Notes: a model not told the origin generated them from the sequence alone. A stretch of 64,000 nt of DNA from Aliiroseovarius lamellibrachiae (GCF_018599245.1 NZ_JAHEVJ010000001.1:248001-312000), one strand, 5' to 3'. Positions 35,214 through 45,760 are shown, numbered from the stretch's first letter. Program-made: numbers and translations.

Positions 35214-37763
35214 ATGATCGACCTTGGATTTACAGAAATCACCCCGACCGCTCCGATCCAAACGGATGAGCATGGCGGGCGTGCAAAATGCCTGCAACGG
35301 CTGATCCGCCTCGACATGCCCGTGCCCAAAACCATGGCGCTGTCATTTGATACTGTGCGCGGGGTGTCGGCCGGCGATATGCCGGATCTGGAGGCCATGC
35401 TGGCGCTGTTTGGCGAAGATCCTCTGATCTCAGTTCGGCCGTCATCCGAAGACCCCGATTGGGGCGGGCCCGGTGCCATTCTAAACATCGGCATGAACGA
35501 TGTGGTCCACGCGAAATTGATCGAAAGCCATGGCGAACTTGCGGCCAACGCGTTGTATTTGCGGTTTATTCAGGCTTATGCGGTGCATGTTGGTCGTTTG
35601 GACCCCGATGAATTCGAAGGTATTTCCACCCCCTGCGCAGACACGCTTCAGGCCGCTCTTGATCACTATGAGGAAGAGACCGAAAGCTATTTTCCGCAGG
35701 ACCCAAAGGAGCAACTGACGGAGGTGTTACGGTCCATGTCGCGCGCCTGGCAGGGCACCACCGCGCGGCTTCTGCGCGAGGCGAAAGGTGCGCCGGCGGA
35801 TGCGGGGCTGGGGCTGGTTGTGCAGAAAATGGCGATTGGCGTCGGGCGTGATATCTGTGGTTCTGGCGTGATCCAATTTGTGAACGGTCAAACCGGGCAC
35901 CGCGAGATTCGCGGACGGTATCTGTGCAAAAGCCAAGGGCGCGATGCGCTGACCGAAGCGGACGCGCGCGATGTGATGTTTTTGACCAAAGACAAACGCG
36001 GCCGCTCGATCGAAGAGGTGCTGCCGGACATGTTTCAGGCGCTTCTGGACTGTGGTGATCTGTGCCGAACCCGTCTTCGTGAAGAGATGGAAGTGGAGTT
36101 CACCATTGATAATGAACAACTTTTCATCCTCGACGCGGTGCGTGTGGCCCGCAGCGAACGGGCCAATGTGCGCATTGCGGTGACGTTGGCCAAGGATCAA
36201 GTAATCTCGCGCGAAGAGGCCGTTTTGCGCATCCCACCACGCGCGCTGAGCGAGCTTTTGCACAGCCAAATTGATCCCGAAAGCCCGCGCGACGTGTTTG
36301 TTTCCGGTATTGGCGCAAGTCCCGGTGCTGCGACCGGCAAGATCGTCTTTTCCGCGCGCGCCGCCCAAGCGATGGCGGCGCAAGGCGAAGACTGTATTAT
36401 GGTGCGCCGTGAAACCAGCCCGGAAGACATTCGCGGGATGCATGCGGCCAAGGGCATCCTGACCATTCGCGGCGGCATCACCAGCCATGCAGCGGTGATT
36501 GCGCGGGGGCTTGGCCTGCCTTGCGTGGTTGGTGCGAGTGGTCTGTCGCTTGAGAAGAAAAAGCAAAAACTGACGGCAACGGACGGGCGCGTGTTGCGCG
36601 AAGGGGACGTGATCACAATCGACGGCGCCGAAGGGCAAGCCCTGATGGGGAAGGCAGAGATGCTGCCGCCGGAGTTGGGCGAAAGCTTTCGCACCTTGAT
36701 GGAGTGGGCGGATGAATTTCGTGATATCGGCGTGCGCGCCAATGCCGACACCCCCCCGGATGCCCGCAACGCCCGCATGTTTGCCGCCGAAGGCATCGGC
36801 CTGTGTCGGACCGAGCATATGTTCTTTGACGATGACCGCCTGCTGGCCATGCGCGAAATGATCTTTGCGGACAAGCCCGTGGATAGACGGGCCGCCCTTG
36901 ATCGGTTGTTGCCGATGCAACGTGATGATTTTACAGAATTATTTGGGATTATGCAGGGCCTTCCTGTGTGCATTCGTCTGTTTGACCCGCCATTGCACGA
37001 GTTCCTACCCCATGGTCGCGAAGGCATGCGCGAGCTGGCTGAAGCGCTGGATTTGCCGCTGTCTGACGTGACCCGCCGGGTCGATGGCCTGCGCGAATTT
37101 AACCCGATGCTGGGCATGCGCGGGGTGCGGTTGGGCGTCACCGTGCCAGAAATTTACGACATGCAGGCCCGTGCGATTTTTGAGGCCACTTTGGATGCGT
37201 CAAAAACCGGCGATCCAATTGTTCCAGAAATCATGATCCCGCTTGTGTCTGCCAAACGCGAGGTCGAAATCGTGAAGGCGCGTATTGATGCGGTGGCCGC
37301 TGCGGTGAAAATCGAACGGGGCGAAGAGTTCACCTATCGTCTGGGGGTCATGGTCGAAACGCCGCGTGCCGCCCTTCGGTCCGGTGAAATTGCCCAGCAT
37401 GTGCATTTCATGTCCTTTGGCACCAATGATTTGACCCAAATGACTTATGGTCTGTCGCGTGATGATGCGGGGCGGTTCATGGGGGAATACGTCAATCAGG
37501 GGGTTTATGAAGAGGATCCATTCCATGTGCTTGACACCGAAGGGGTGGGGGAGCTGTTGGAAATTGGTGCCGCGCGTGGTCGGGCGGAAGACCCGGATTT
37601 GACCCTTTCGATCTGCGGGGAGCATGGCGGAAACCCCGAATCAATTAAGTTTTGCAGAGACGCTGGATTTACATATGTGTCTTGTTCGCCGTTCCGGGTA
37701 CCGGTTGCGCGATTGGCCGCAGCCCAATTGGCGGTGACGGCACGCCTAGCGGGCGGGGTATAA
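35214..37763 (+). CDS. PPDK-like PEP/pyruvate-binding protein
   Basis: An 849-aa protein with the pyruvate phosphate dikinase fold order: an ATP-grasp-like N-terminal domain (about 15-325), the swivelling His domain with His425 in GGITSHAAVIARG, and a PEP/pyruvate TIM barrel ending in CGEHGGNPESIKFC with the catalytic Cys. The ATP domain is atypical: SVRPSSEDPDWGG replaces the usual SVRSGA-x-SMPGMMDT segment, and the IEFT...LQTR motif reads VEFT...LDAV. The PEP half looks active, and ATP use is doubtful. Proteins like this occur as second copies beside genuine PPDK in Rhodobacterales. ATG 35214 has a weak Shine-Dalgarno sequence; an ATG at 35178 is the alternative. Confidence 0.8.
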   Translation: MIDLGFTEITPTAPIQTDEHGGRAKCLQRLIRLDMPVPKTMALSFDTVRGVSAGDMPDLEAMLALFGEDPLISVRPSSEDPDWGGPGAILNIGMNDVVHAKLIESHGELAANALYLRFIQAYAVHVGRLDPDEFEGISTPCADTLQAALDHYEEETESYFPQDPKEQLTEVLRSMSRAWQGTTARLLREAKGAPADAGLGLVVQKMAIGVGRDICGSGVIQFVNGQTGHREIRGRYLCKSQGRDALTEADARDVMFLTKDKRGRSIEEVLPDMFQALLDCGDLCRTRLREEMEVEFTIDNEQLFILDAVRVARSERANVRIAVTLAKDQVISREEAVLRIPPRALSELLHSQIDPESPRDVFVSGIGASPGAATGKIVFSARAAQAMAAQGEDCIMVRRETSPEDIRGMHAAKGILTIRGGITSHAAVIARGLGLPCVVGASGLSLEKKKQKLTATDGRVLREGDVITIDGAEGQALMGKAEMLPPELGESFRTLMEWADEFRDIGVRANADTPPDARNARMFAAEGIGLCRTEHMFFDDDRLLAMREMIFADKPVDRRAALDRLLPMQRDDFTELFGIMQGLPVCIRLFDPPLHEFLPHGREGMRELAEALDLPLSDVTRRVDGLREFNPMLGMRGVRLGVTVPEIYDMQARAIFEATLDASKTGDPIVPEIMIPLVSAKREVEIVKARIDAVAAAVKIERGEEFTYRLGVMVETPRAALRSGEIAQHVHFMSFGTNDLTQMTYGLSRDDAGRFMGEYVNQGVYEEDPFHVLDTEGVGELLEIGAARGRAEDPDLTLSICGEHGGNPESIKFCRDAGFTYVSCSPFRVPVARLAAAQLAVTARLAGGV

Positions 37764-37928
37764 TTCACCACCAGATGTTGCGGCGCCAGGGTCACTTCGG
37801 CGCGTAAGCCGTTGTGTTTCAAGCCCGCTTTAGCTCTGCGTTCAAAGGCCACACTAGACGAAAGCGTTAATTTGTCTTAAACCGCCGCGTCAACTGTGCC
37901 GTATTCTGCGGTCCTGGGAGTGGGCAAA

Positions 37929-38612
37929 ATGCTGAACACAATGTTGAAGCGCCTTTTAGGGGCGATGATTTTTGCGGGAACGCTTAGTGTTGCACCTGTG
38001 GCTGCTGTGGCAGATGCAGATGGGGCACAGGACCCGATCGTGGCGTTGTTCACCAAGCTTTTTCACACTGAAAAAGCCGGGGTCTCGGCGATGTCAGATG
38101 GTCAGATCCAGCGTTTGGCCAGCCTTCCATCCGCAAAATCTCGCAGCAACGAGGCCCTGAGCTATGACGAGAACTGGCTGGCCATGCAGCCCAAACCCAA
38201 AGGCGGCAAGGAATGGCAATGCCTGACCGAGGCGCTGTATTTTGAGGCCCGTGGCGAAAGCCTGAAAGGTCAGTTTGCTGTCGCAGAAGTGATTATGAAC
38301 AGGGTTGACCATGCGCGGTTTCCCAATTCGGTCTGCGGTGTGGTCAATCAGGGCACAGGCAAGAAGTTCCAATGCCAGTTTACCTATACCTGCGACGGGC
38401 GCGCCGAGGTCGTCAACGAACCTGCCGCGTTTGAACGCGTGGGAAAAGTGGCCCAAGCCATGATCGACGGTGCGCCGCGCCCATTGACCAATGGGGCGAC
38501 CCACTACCATACCACGGCTGTACGTCCAAAGTGGGCTAAGCGGTTCGAAAATACAGCAAAAATTGGCGTTCACCGCTTTTACCGTATGCCCGTCCGCGTG
38601 TCGTCAAACTGA
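37929..38612 (+). CDS. SleB-type cell wall hydrolase
   Basis: A 227-aa exported protein with a signal peptide (about 1-29), a short polar region, and a Hydrolase_2/SleB domain over about residues 100-205. The family core [14 protein letters not shown] holds the likely catalytic Glu, and [11 protein letters not shown] and THYHT follow. Such enzymes cut peptidoglycan as lytic transglycosylases/amidases. ATG 37929 is downstream of GGGAGTGGGC; two earlier in-frame codons lack a signal-like sequence. Stand-alone, between the PPDK-like gene and folB. Confidence 0.86.
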   Translation: MLNTMLKRLLGAMIFAGTLSVAPVAAVADADGAQDPIVALFTKLFHTEKAGVSAMSDGQIQRLASLPSAKSRSNEALSYDENWLAMQPKPKGGKEWQCLTEALYFEARGESLKGQFAVAEVIMNRVDHARFPNSVCGVVNQGTGKKFQCQFTYTCDGRAEVVNEPAAFERVGKVAQAMIDGAPRPLTNGATHYHTTAVRPKWAKRFENTAKIGVHRFYRMPVRVSSN

Positions 38613-38719
38613 TCATACTCTGTCCGGTTTTGCACCTGTTTGGGTCGGTTCGCACTGGTCTTTCCCCGTGATTTCTGGGCAACATCGGCGCAGAAAAACT
38701 GTGGAACCCCGAGGCCAGT

Positions 38720-39595
38720 ATGACGTCAAACAACAGCACAGCATTTGAACCCCTGATCGCGCGTGTCGATGCGATGGGGAAAAGCCGCCCGGCGGACCGA
38801 ATTTCGGTGCGCGATCATGTGGTTGCCGTTGAAATCGGCGCGTTTCAGGCAGAACGGGATGTCACCCAGAGGGTCAGTTTTAGCGTGGTGGTCGAAGTGG
38901 CGCCAAGTGCCGGTGCTGAAACCGATGATGTCGATGACATCTTGTCCTACGATACCATCACCGAAGCAATCGCGACCGAACTGGCCGCGGAGCGCCTGAA
39001 TCTGTTGGAAACACTGGCAGAACGGATTGCCGACCGGATCTTGCGCGAACCACAGCCGTTGCGGGTGTTCATCCGTATCGAGAAATTGGACCGGGGGCCG
39101 GGCAAGCTGGGTGTGGAGATTATGCGCGACCGGACCGCAGCGCAAACCTTGGACGCTGCCGAAATTCCGGCACCACTGATTGTGCATTTGGGCAATGCCG
39201 CGATTGCGTCCCCTTGGTTGGGGGGATTTTTGGACCGCTGCGCCGCAGATCCTCGCGCCGTGGTGTTGATGGTTGGCGCAGGGGAGGTGCCCGCCCCGCA
39301 GACCGGTGAGCCCCGCAGCCAACGCTGGATAGATCTATTGGCGATGGAACAAAACGCCTGTCTTTTGTCCGCCCGCGATGCACGCCTTAAGGTGGTGGCC
39401 ACAAGAACCGAGTTGGATTGGGGCATGAAAAACGCGCAATTGTCGATCTGGGCACCAACCAAAATGGTGATGGATGCCGTCGAGGGGCCAGAGGCGCTGA
39501 CCGATCGGGCAATGACGGGCTGGCTTGTGCGCGAGTTGGGCGCGTCGGGCACACGCTTTATCGATACCGCCAATGGGTTGGAGGATCCGTTGTGA
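38720..39595 (+). CDS. folB: Dihydroneopterin aldolase with a C-terminal extension
   Basis: A 291-aa protein. Residues about 25-135 form a dihydroneopterin aldolase domain, with HVVAVEIGAFQAER, the SYDTITEAI segment and the LNLLETLAERIADRIL helix that ends the fold. It cleaves 7,8-dihydroneopterin to the 6-hydroxymethyl pterin. The extra 150 C-terminal residues (about 145-291) are not part of ordinary FolB, which is about 120 aa, and I do not recognise the domain. GTGA overlap with folP. ATG 38720 follows CGAGGCCAGT. Confidence 0.88.
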   Translation: MTSNNSTAFEPLIARVDAMGKSRPADRISVRDHVVAVEIGAFQAERDVTQRVSFSVVVEVAPSAGAETDDVDDILSYDTITEAIATELAAERLNLLETLAERIADRILREPQPLRVFIRIEKLDRGPGKLGVEIMRDRTAAQTLDAAEIPAPLIVHLGNAAIASPWLGGFLDRCAADPRAVVLMVGAGEVPAPQTGEPRSQRWIDLLAMEQNACLLSARDARLKVVATRTELDWGMKNAQLSIWAPTKMVMDAVEGPEALTDRAMTGWLVRELGASGTRFIDTANGLEDPL

Positions 39596-40611
39596 GCACT
39601 CCTGCGCGCCTCTATCACCACGCTCTTCCCCGTCAGGGTGCGCCTTTTGCCGGGCCTGATCTGGCCGGGTGCGGGCATGTTTGGTTTGATCAGGTGATGT
39701 GCCGTGATCGGGCCGGGCGCGAAGACGTCCTATCGGTGGGGGAATGTGACGAGCGCGTTGTGGCGCGCTTGTCTGCCCCCCGTGCGCCGATCGCCGGGCT
39801 GACACTTGATCGCCCTCGAATTATGGGGATTTTAAACGTCACGCCGGACAGCTTTTCGGATGGGGGCGATCTTGCAACCGTTGCGGCGGCGGTGGCTCGC
39901 GCGCGTGATATGCAAGACGCGGACATCCTGGATATTGGCGGCGAAAGTACCCGTCCGGGCGCAGAAACGGTTGGGATCGCCGAGGAAATCCGTCGCACGG
40001 CCCCGGTTATTCGCGCCCTGCGCGAGGCGGGTATCACCACGCCCATTTCTATTGATACGCGCAAGTCCGCCGTGGCCGAGGCTGCTTTGGACGCTGGGGC
40101 GGATATCGTCAATGACGTCTCGGCCTTTGTGTATGATCCCGAACTGGCGCAACTGGTGGCAGAGCGGGCCGTGCCAGTCTGTTTGATGCACGCTCAGGGG
40201 CAACCTGAGACGATGCAGCATGATCCGCGCTATGAGAATGTGATTTTTGATGTCGTGGATCACCTTCAAGAGCGACTTGAAACAGCCATGAAGGCGGGGA
40301 TCCGCGCAGAAAATATCATCGCGGATCCGGGCATTGGGTTTGGTAAAACTCTGCAGCACAATGTGACTTTGCTACGGTCGCTTGCACTGTTACACGACCT
40401 AGGGTTGCCAATGTTGCTGGGGGTGTCTCGCAAACGGTTCATTGGCACTTTGGGTGGGGCTGAGGTCGCCAAGGATCGCGTTGCGGGATCTGTGGCGGTG
40501 GCATTAAACGGTGTGGCACAAGGCGCGCATATTTTACGCGTGCATGACGTGGCCGAGACCGCGCAAGCTCTGCGATTGCAGATGGCATTGACGACAAAGG
40601 ATACGATGTGA
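39592..40611 (+). CDS. folP: Dihydropteroate synthase
   Basis: A 339-aa TIM-barrel enzyme that joins p-aminobenzoate to the pterin pyrophosphate. Both family signatures are intact: [15 protein letters not shown] and [11 protein letters not shown]. The pterin-site lysine region SRKRFIG is near the C terminus. The start is GTG 39592, overlapping the folB stop, and the N terminus carries about 70 residues before the barrel, as in alphaproteobacteria. Its own stop overlaps the glmM start (GTGA). It is the classical sulfonamide target. Confidence 0.95.
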   Translation: MSTPARLYHHALPRQGAPFAGPDLAGCGHVWFDQVMCRDRAGREDVLSVGECDERVVARLSAPRAPIAGLTLDRPRIMGILNVTPDSFSDGGDLATVAAAVARARDMQDADILDIGGESTRPGAETVGIAEEIRRTAPVIRALREAGITTPISIDTRKSAVAEAALDAGADIVNDVSAFVYDPELAQLVAERAVPVCLMHAQGQPETMQHDPRYENVIFDVVDHLQERLETAMKAGIRAENIIADPGIGFGKTLQHNVTLLRSLALLHDLGLPMLLGVSRKRFIGTLGGAEVAKDRVAGSVAVALNGVAQGAHILRVHDVAETAQALRLQMALTTKDTM

Positions 40612-41954
40612 CGCAAAAACTATTTGGAACCGACGGTGTGCGCGGGCTGGCCAATTGCTGGCCCATGACCGCTGAGATGGCGTTGAAACTTGGGGCCGCC
40701 GCAGGGCGACATTTCCGCCGTGACGGATCCAACGGCCACCGGGTGGTGATCGGCAAAGACACGCGCCTGTCGGGCTATATGATCGAAAATGCGCTGACGG
40801 CGGGGCTGACATCAACAGGGATGAATGTGCTGCTTCTCGGGCCGGTACCAACACCAGCTGTGGGGCGGATGACCCATTCGATGCGCGCGGATCTGGGCAT
40901 CATGATTTCGGCCTCGCACAACCCGTTTCACGATAACGGCATCAAATTTTTTGGCCCCGACGGCTTTAAGCTGTCGGATGAAGATGAGGCTGAAATTGAG
41001 CGGTTGGTGCAGGTTGGCGTCGATCCGGTGCAACCGCAAAACATTGGCCGGGCCAAACGTATTGAAGAAGCGCGACAGCGCTATACCGAATATCTGAAAA
41101 CCACCTTCCCGGATCAGAAAAGACTGAATGGTATCAAGGTGGTGATTGATTGCGCAAATGGCGCAGGATACCGCGTGGCCCCCGACACATTGTGGGAGCT
41201 GGGGGCCGAAATTGTGCCCATCGGCGTGACCCCGGATGGCACCAATATCAACAAAGGGTGTGGGTCAACCGATACTGCGCTGGCGGCCAAAACCGTGGTT
41301 GAAACCGGCGCCGATCTGGGCATTTGTCTGGATGGGGACGCGGACCGGATCATGATCATTGATGAAACGGGTCGCGTGGCGGACGGCGATCAGATCATGG
41401 GTTTGTTTGCGAGCCATTGGGCGGCGCAGGACCGTTTGAAAGGGGGCACTTTGGTTGCCACCGTCATGTCCAACCTCGGGTTAGAGCGTCACATGCAGCG
41501 TCAGGGGCTTGAACTGTTGCGCACCAAAGTCGGCGATCGCCATGTGGTCGAAGCAATGCGTGCCGGCGGCTTTAATCTGGGTGGCGAGCAATCGGGCCAT
41601 ATTGTGATGTCAGATTTTGCCACGACCGGGGACGGACTTTTGGCGGGTCTGCAATTTCTGGCGTGTATGGTGGAAAGTGGTAAACGGGCGTCTGAGCTGT
41701 GCCAAGTCTTTGAAACTGTTCCGCAACTTTTGAAAAATGTGCGTTACGGCGCGGGGCAGGCACCGCTGAATGTGGACAGTGTAAAGGCAGCGATTGCCGA
41801 TGCCGAGCACGTATTAAGCGGCAAGGGGCGTTTGCTTATTCGCAAATCTGGAACCGAACCGTTAATCCGGGTGATGGCGGAATGCGAGGATTCGGCGCTG
41901 TTGTTGCAGGTCGTGGATGGAATCGTTGCCGAGATACAGGACGCAACACGTTAG
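40608..41954 (+). CDS. glmM: Phosphoglucosamine mutase
   Basis: A 448-aa enzyme that interconverts glucosamine-6-P and glucosamine-1-P, en route to UDP-GlcNAc for peptidoglycan and LPS. The phosphoserine is Ser103 in SASHNP, the metal loop is LDGDADR, and the C-terminal phosphate-binding [11 protein letters not shown] is present. GTG 40608 overlaps the folP stop. The folP-glmM order is conserved well beyond Rhodobacterales. A terminator follows at 41992. Confidence 0.96.
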   Translation: MTQKLFGTDGVRGLANCWPMTAEMALKLGAAAGRHFRRDGSNGHRVVIGKDTRLSGYMIENALTAGLTSTGMNVLLLGPVPTPAVGRMTHSMRADLGIMISASHNPFHDNGIKFFGPDGFKLSDEDEAEIERLVQVGVDPVQPQNIGRAKRIEEARQRYTEYLKTTFPDQKRLNGIKVVIDCANGAGYRVAPDTLWELGAEIVPIGVTPDGTNINKGCGSTDTALAAKTVVETGADLGICLDGDADRIMIIDETGRVADGDQIMGLFASHWAAQDRLKGGTLVATVMSNLGLERHMQRQGLELLRTKVGDRHVVEAMRAGGFNLGGEQSGHIVMSDFATTGDGLLAGLQFLACMVESGKRASELCQVFETVPQLLKNVRYGAGQAPLNVDSVKAAIADAEHVLSGKGRLLIRKSGTEPLIRVMAECEDSALLLQVVDGIVAEIQDATR

Positions 41955-41991
41955 CCCTCGCCATTAGGCCAAAGCAAAGAAGCGAAAACAG

Positions 41992-42023
41992 AGCAGCCCC
42001 TGTGATCAGGTGCTGCTTTTTTT
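41992..42023. terminator. Terminator shared by glmM and the convergent EamA gene
   Basis: Stem AGCAGC-CCTG / CAGG-GCTGCT (two mismatched bases, loop TGAT) followed by seven T's on the plus strand. The EamA stop codon (42006-42008, minus strand) lies inside the stem, so the two 3' ends share the structure. Confidence 0.85.
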
Positions 42024-42941
42024 CTGGCTGGAAAACAACCGTTTTAACGCGCCCGCCTGCGAGATTGCCACACCCATCAGGATCAGGCCCATCGCCCAGA
42101 ATAGGCTGGGGGGAAGGGTTTCTCGCAAAAAGACACTCCCCAAGATCACCGACCAAACGGGCACTTGGTAATTCACCAGACTGGTGAACGTCGGCCCCGC
42201 ATCCCGCACCAATGTCACCACCAGAATTTGCGCCAAAGCGGTTGGGATTAACCCCAACAGAATGATCGCGGCGATGGCGCTGGCGGTGGGGACCTGCGTC
42301 GGCAGCCCCTCTTGCCACAGCGCGACGGGCAGGATGAGCATGGCACCAGAGACAAGAACCGCCGCGGAAAATGCGCGCCGGTCTACATCCGGGCACAGCC
42401 GCGCGACAATTGACCCAATCGAGTAACAGGCCGCTGCACTGATACAGACGATCCGCGCGATGTTTTCCATATCACCCCCGCGGGATTGCAGTGCCGATGG
42501 ACCAATCAAGACAGCCACCCCCGCAAAGCCAATTATGATGCCGATGAACCGACGCAGGGTGATGTTCTCGCCGACAATAAAGAAATGCGCGAGCACCAAG
42601 GTGATCAGCGGACCGGCCGCCATCGACACACCGGCAAAGCCCGAGGCGACGTGATATTGCGCCCATCCCAGCAGAAAAAAGGGCAGGGCGTTGGAAAAGA
42701 TCCCCATACCAATCGCGGCCGCCCAGATCGCCATACCTTTTGGCGCAAAGACGGATGGCATTTTGCGTCCGCTCGCCTTGGCAAAAACTGTCAAAACCAC
42801 AGCCCCCAGGGCGATGCGCCCGGCGGCGAGGGTCAGTGGCGCAAACCCCTTCAGCGCAATCGCCATACCCATAAAAGACGCCCCCCAGATCAAACCGAGG
42901 GCCGCGAGGATCAACCAATCTTGGCGAGAAGGATGCGACAT
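42006..42941 (-). CDS. EamA/DMT-superfamily transporter
   Basis: A 311-aa DMT protein with ten membrane segments in two EamA halves. The N-terminal half shows the LGLIWGASFMGMAIALKG start typical of RhaT/PecM-like exporters, and the second ends in VLGSVFLRETLPP. Substrate unknown. ATG 42941 begins MSHPSRQDW; a longer reading frame upstream is not membrane-like. It ends inside the glmM terminator. Located between the folB-folP-glmM operon and ilvC, with no tie to either. Confidence 0.88.
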   Translation of the reverse strand: MSHPSRQDWLILAALGLIWGASFMGMAIALKGFAPLTLAAGRIALGAVVLTVFAKASGRKMPSVFAPKGMAIWAAAIGMGIFSNALPFFLLGWAQYHVASGFAGVSMAAGPLITLVLAHFFIVGENITLRRFIGIIIGFAGVAVLIGPSALQSRGGDMENIARIVCISAAACYSIGSIVARLCPDVDRRAFSAAVLVSGAMLILPVALWQEGLPTQVPTASAIAAIILLGLIPTALAQILVVTLVRDAGPTFTSLVNYQVPVWSVILGSVFLRETLPPSLFWAMGLILMGVAISQAGALKRLFSSQKKSST

Positions 42942-43094
42942 TGGCGGACAATTGCACAACGCTTTGGCAGGCGAAAGGCACAATGCGCTGCATGCGCAAT
43001 CTGATCCAGGTCGGGCGTTTGTCTTTGGGCGCGTTTTGCACCGGCTCAACTTGCCGCCGCGGCGCGCGGTGTGTTGGGAGTTGGTACTTTCCAT

Positions 43095-43121
43095 GAAAAA
43101 AGGCGCCCCGAAGGGCGCCTT
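43095..43121 (-). terminator. Terminator after ilvC
   Basis: Read on the minus strand, stem AAGGCGCCC / GGGCGCCTT with a TTCG loop, then TTTTTT. It lies 27 bp after the ilvC stop. Confidence 0.93.
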
Positions 43122-43147
43122 TCAGCCAACAGGGACGCCTGCGTGGC

Positions 43148-44194
<1,047 letters not shown>

Positions 44195-44314
44195 CTATGG
44201 GTCGTTTGATGGGCATCATATGGATTTTTCGGATGGGTGCGAGGTGTGAAAGATGGAAAATTACCGGAAATTGGTATGGTATCATTCGCATGATTGGCCT
44301 AATTTGTAAAAATC

Positions 44315-44770
44315 ATGCTTGATGATCAGGATCGACGCATATTGCGGCAAATGCAAGCCGACCCGATGATGGCGCCTCCTGAATTGGCAGAGCGTCTGGG
44401 GATGACGCCTGCGCGTTTGACGCGCCGGGTGGAACGACTGCGGGATCGCAAAATCCTGCGCGGCCCGCGCGCGGTGATCAATTGGCGCGCTTTGGGCTAT
44501 GCGGTGGAGGTGAGCCTTCGGGTCACGTTAGACAAAACACAACCGCGCGCGTTTGATGAGTTCATCGAGGCCGCACGCGGCATCGCCGAAGTCACCGCCA
44601 TCCAGACCTTTTTGGGTCGCGTGGACGTACGCCTGTCCGTGATCGCACGCGATATGGCGCATTATCAGGCGATTTACCGCGACCAAATTCTCGGCCTGCC
44701 GCATATCGCAGATATCGAAGCGCTGATGCATGTGGCGCGGATCAAATATGACGACAGTCTGCCGCTATGA
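44315..44770 (+). CDS. Lrp/AsnC family regulator, first of a pair
   Basis: A 151-aa Lrp/AsnC transcription factor. The N-terminal winged helix-turn-helix is DDQDRRILRQMQADP and following (about residues 3-55), and the C-terminal RAM ligand domain covers about 70-145. No unusual domain is present. Divergent from ilvC across 144 bp, and overlapping the next regulator by four bases (ATGA). The pair may bind together. Ligand unreadable, but a branched-chain amino acid is plausible from position. Confidence 0.9.
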   Translation: MLDDQDRRILRQMQADPMMAPPELAERLGMTPARLTRRVERLRDRKILRGPRAVINWRALGYAVEVSLRVTLDKTQPRAFDEFIEAARGIAEVTAIQTFLGRVDVRLSVIARDMAHYQAIYRDQILGLPHIADIEALMHVARIKYDDSLPL

Positions 44771-45222
44771 TGGACCTTGATGAAATAGATTTTGCCCTGA
44801 TCCGTGCCCTTGCCGAGGATGCCACGCAATCGGCAGGCGCCTTGGGACGTGATGTTGGGTTAAGCCAGCCGGCAACCTGGCGACGCATTCGGCGCTTGAT
44901 GGATCAAGGCGTGCTGGACGGTCGTCGTTTGGATCTGGACCACGAGGCGCTTGGCTTTGGGGTCACGGTGTTTCTGGGCGTGAAACTGGCCACGAAAGGG
45001 CGCGTCAGCCTTGAGGATTTTGAACGTGCGGTGTCTGCAATTCCCGAAGTGCAAACGGTGGAGCATGTGTTGGGGCTGTATGATTACCGCCTGCGTGTGG
45101 TTGCCCGTGATCTGGCCGATTTTGAACGTGTGTTGCGACGGCGTGTGATGACGTTGCCCGGAGTTGGCGATGTTGAGGCCAATGTTTTGCTGTCAGAAGA
45201 GCGTCGTCCTGGGCCGATTTAA
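44767..45222 (+). CDS. Lrp/AsnC family regulator, second of a pair
   Basis: A 151-aa Lrp/AsnC protein with the same layout as its upstream neighbour (helix-turn-helix about 5-55, RAM domain about 65-145) but low identity in the DNA-recognition helix (QPATWRRIRRL against TPARLTRRVERL). This suggests a hetero-oligomer or different sites. ATG 44767 overlaps the stop of the first gene. Its stop TAA at 45220-45222 overlaps the convergent ArsR-type stop by four bases. Confidence 0.9.
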   Translation: MMDLDEIDFALIRALAEDATQSAGALGRDVGLSQPATWRRIRRLMDQGVLDGRRLDLDHEALGFGVTVFLGVKLATKGRVSLEDFERAVSAIPEVQTVEHVLGLYDYRLRVVARDLADFERVLRRRVMTLPGVGDVEANVLLSEERRPGPI

Positions 45223-45533
45223 GCTGCAATCTTAGAAGCATAGCGCGTGGTTAGGATACTGTGCACGTTTTCCATCGACGCCAGTAACGACTGGGGAGTC
45301 ATTCGGTAAAAGGCTTCGGGCCCTTTGCGTTTTCGGCTGATGAGCCAAGCGCGCTCCATCTCGCGCAGGTGATGGACAAGGGTGGTTGTGCTGAGGCGTG
45401 TTGCGGTTTGCAGCGCCTTAAAGCTGAGCGTGCCAGTGGGGTGGGCAGACAAAAGGCGAAAGATGGCCATGCGCCGTGGGTGTGACAGTGCTTTTAGACT
45501 GTTTGCGATGTTTTGATTGTCAAAATCTGGCAT
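45219..45533 (-). CDS. ArsR-type winged-helix regulator
   Basis: A 104-aa regulator with a single helix-turn-helix: SHPRRMAIFRLLSAH, then LSTTTLVHHLREMERAWL as recognition helix and wing. There are no Cys residues for metal, so it is not a classical metal sensor. Divergent from the class V aminotransferase gene across 335 bp that hold the octamer array, and convergent with Lrp-2. Two TATCTTTCG motifs in its own promoter region (45548 and 45610) are candidate operators. Ligand unknown. Confidence 0.85.
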   Translation of the reverse strand: MPDFDNQNIANSLKALSHPRRMAIFRLLSAHPTGTLSFKALQTATRLSTTTLVHHLREMERAWLISRKRKGPEAFYRMTPQSLLASMENVHSILTTRYASKIAA

Positions 45534-45547
45534 GTGAACCCTCCTGA

Positions 45548-45625
45548 TATCTTTCGTCAGCTTGGCAGGGCGTGGTTAACAGGGCGTAAAGCTTCCATAA
45601 AACTTGACCTATCTTTCGGATAGGT
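45548..45625. promoter_or_regulatory. Candidate operators in the ArsR/aminotransferase divergent region
   Basis: TATCTTTCG occurs twice (45548-45556 and 45610-45618). The second lies within the 7-bp inverted repeat ACCTATC / GATAGGT (45607-45625) around a TTTCG loop. Such short imperfect palindromes near its own gene fit an ArsR-type regulator. The rest of the 45534-45868 gap is the octamer array and about 100 bp of unremarkable sequence that carries the aminotransferase promoter. Confidence 0.5.
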
Positions 45626-45636
45626 GGCCCGCTTCA

Positions 45637-45760
45637 CTAGAAAACTAGAAAACTAGAAAACTAGAAAACTAGAAAACTAGAAAACTAGAAAACTAGAAAA
45701 CTAGAAAACTAGAAAACTAGAAAACTAGAAAACTAGAAAACTAGAAAACTAGTTTTCTAG
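45637..45760 (-). repeat. Tandem octamer array, 14 x CTAGAAAA plus inverted end
   Basis: Fourteen perfect CTAGAAAA units (45637-45748), followed by CTAGTTTTCTAG (45749-45760), where the last spacer switches strand and creates the palindrome AAAACTAGTTTT. CTAG recurs exactly every 8 bp, 16 times. On the minus strand the unit reads CTAGTTTT, as at 7159-7198, and the flank AATA precedes the first CTAG in both arrays. It lies in the ArsR/aminotransferase divergent promoter region. Confidence 0.97.

Noticed and set aside
35727-36920. 397-codon minus-strand frame within the PPDK-like gene
   Set aside because: Shadow of the PPDK-like coding strand; composition dominated by His, Gln and Arg.
45637-45760. 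CRISPR array
   Set aside because: The unit is 8 bp with no unique spacers and no cas genes nearby; it is a simple tandem array.
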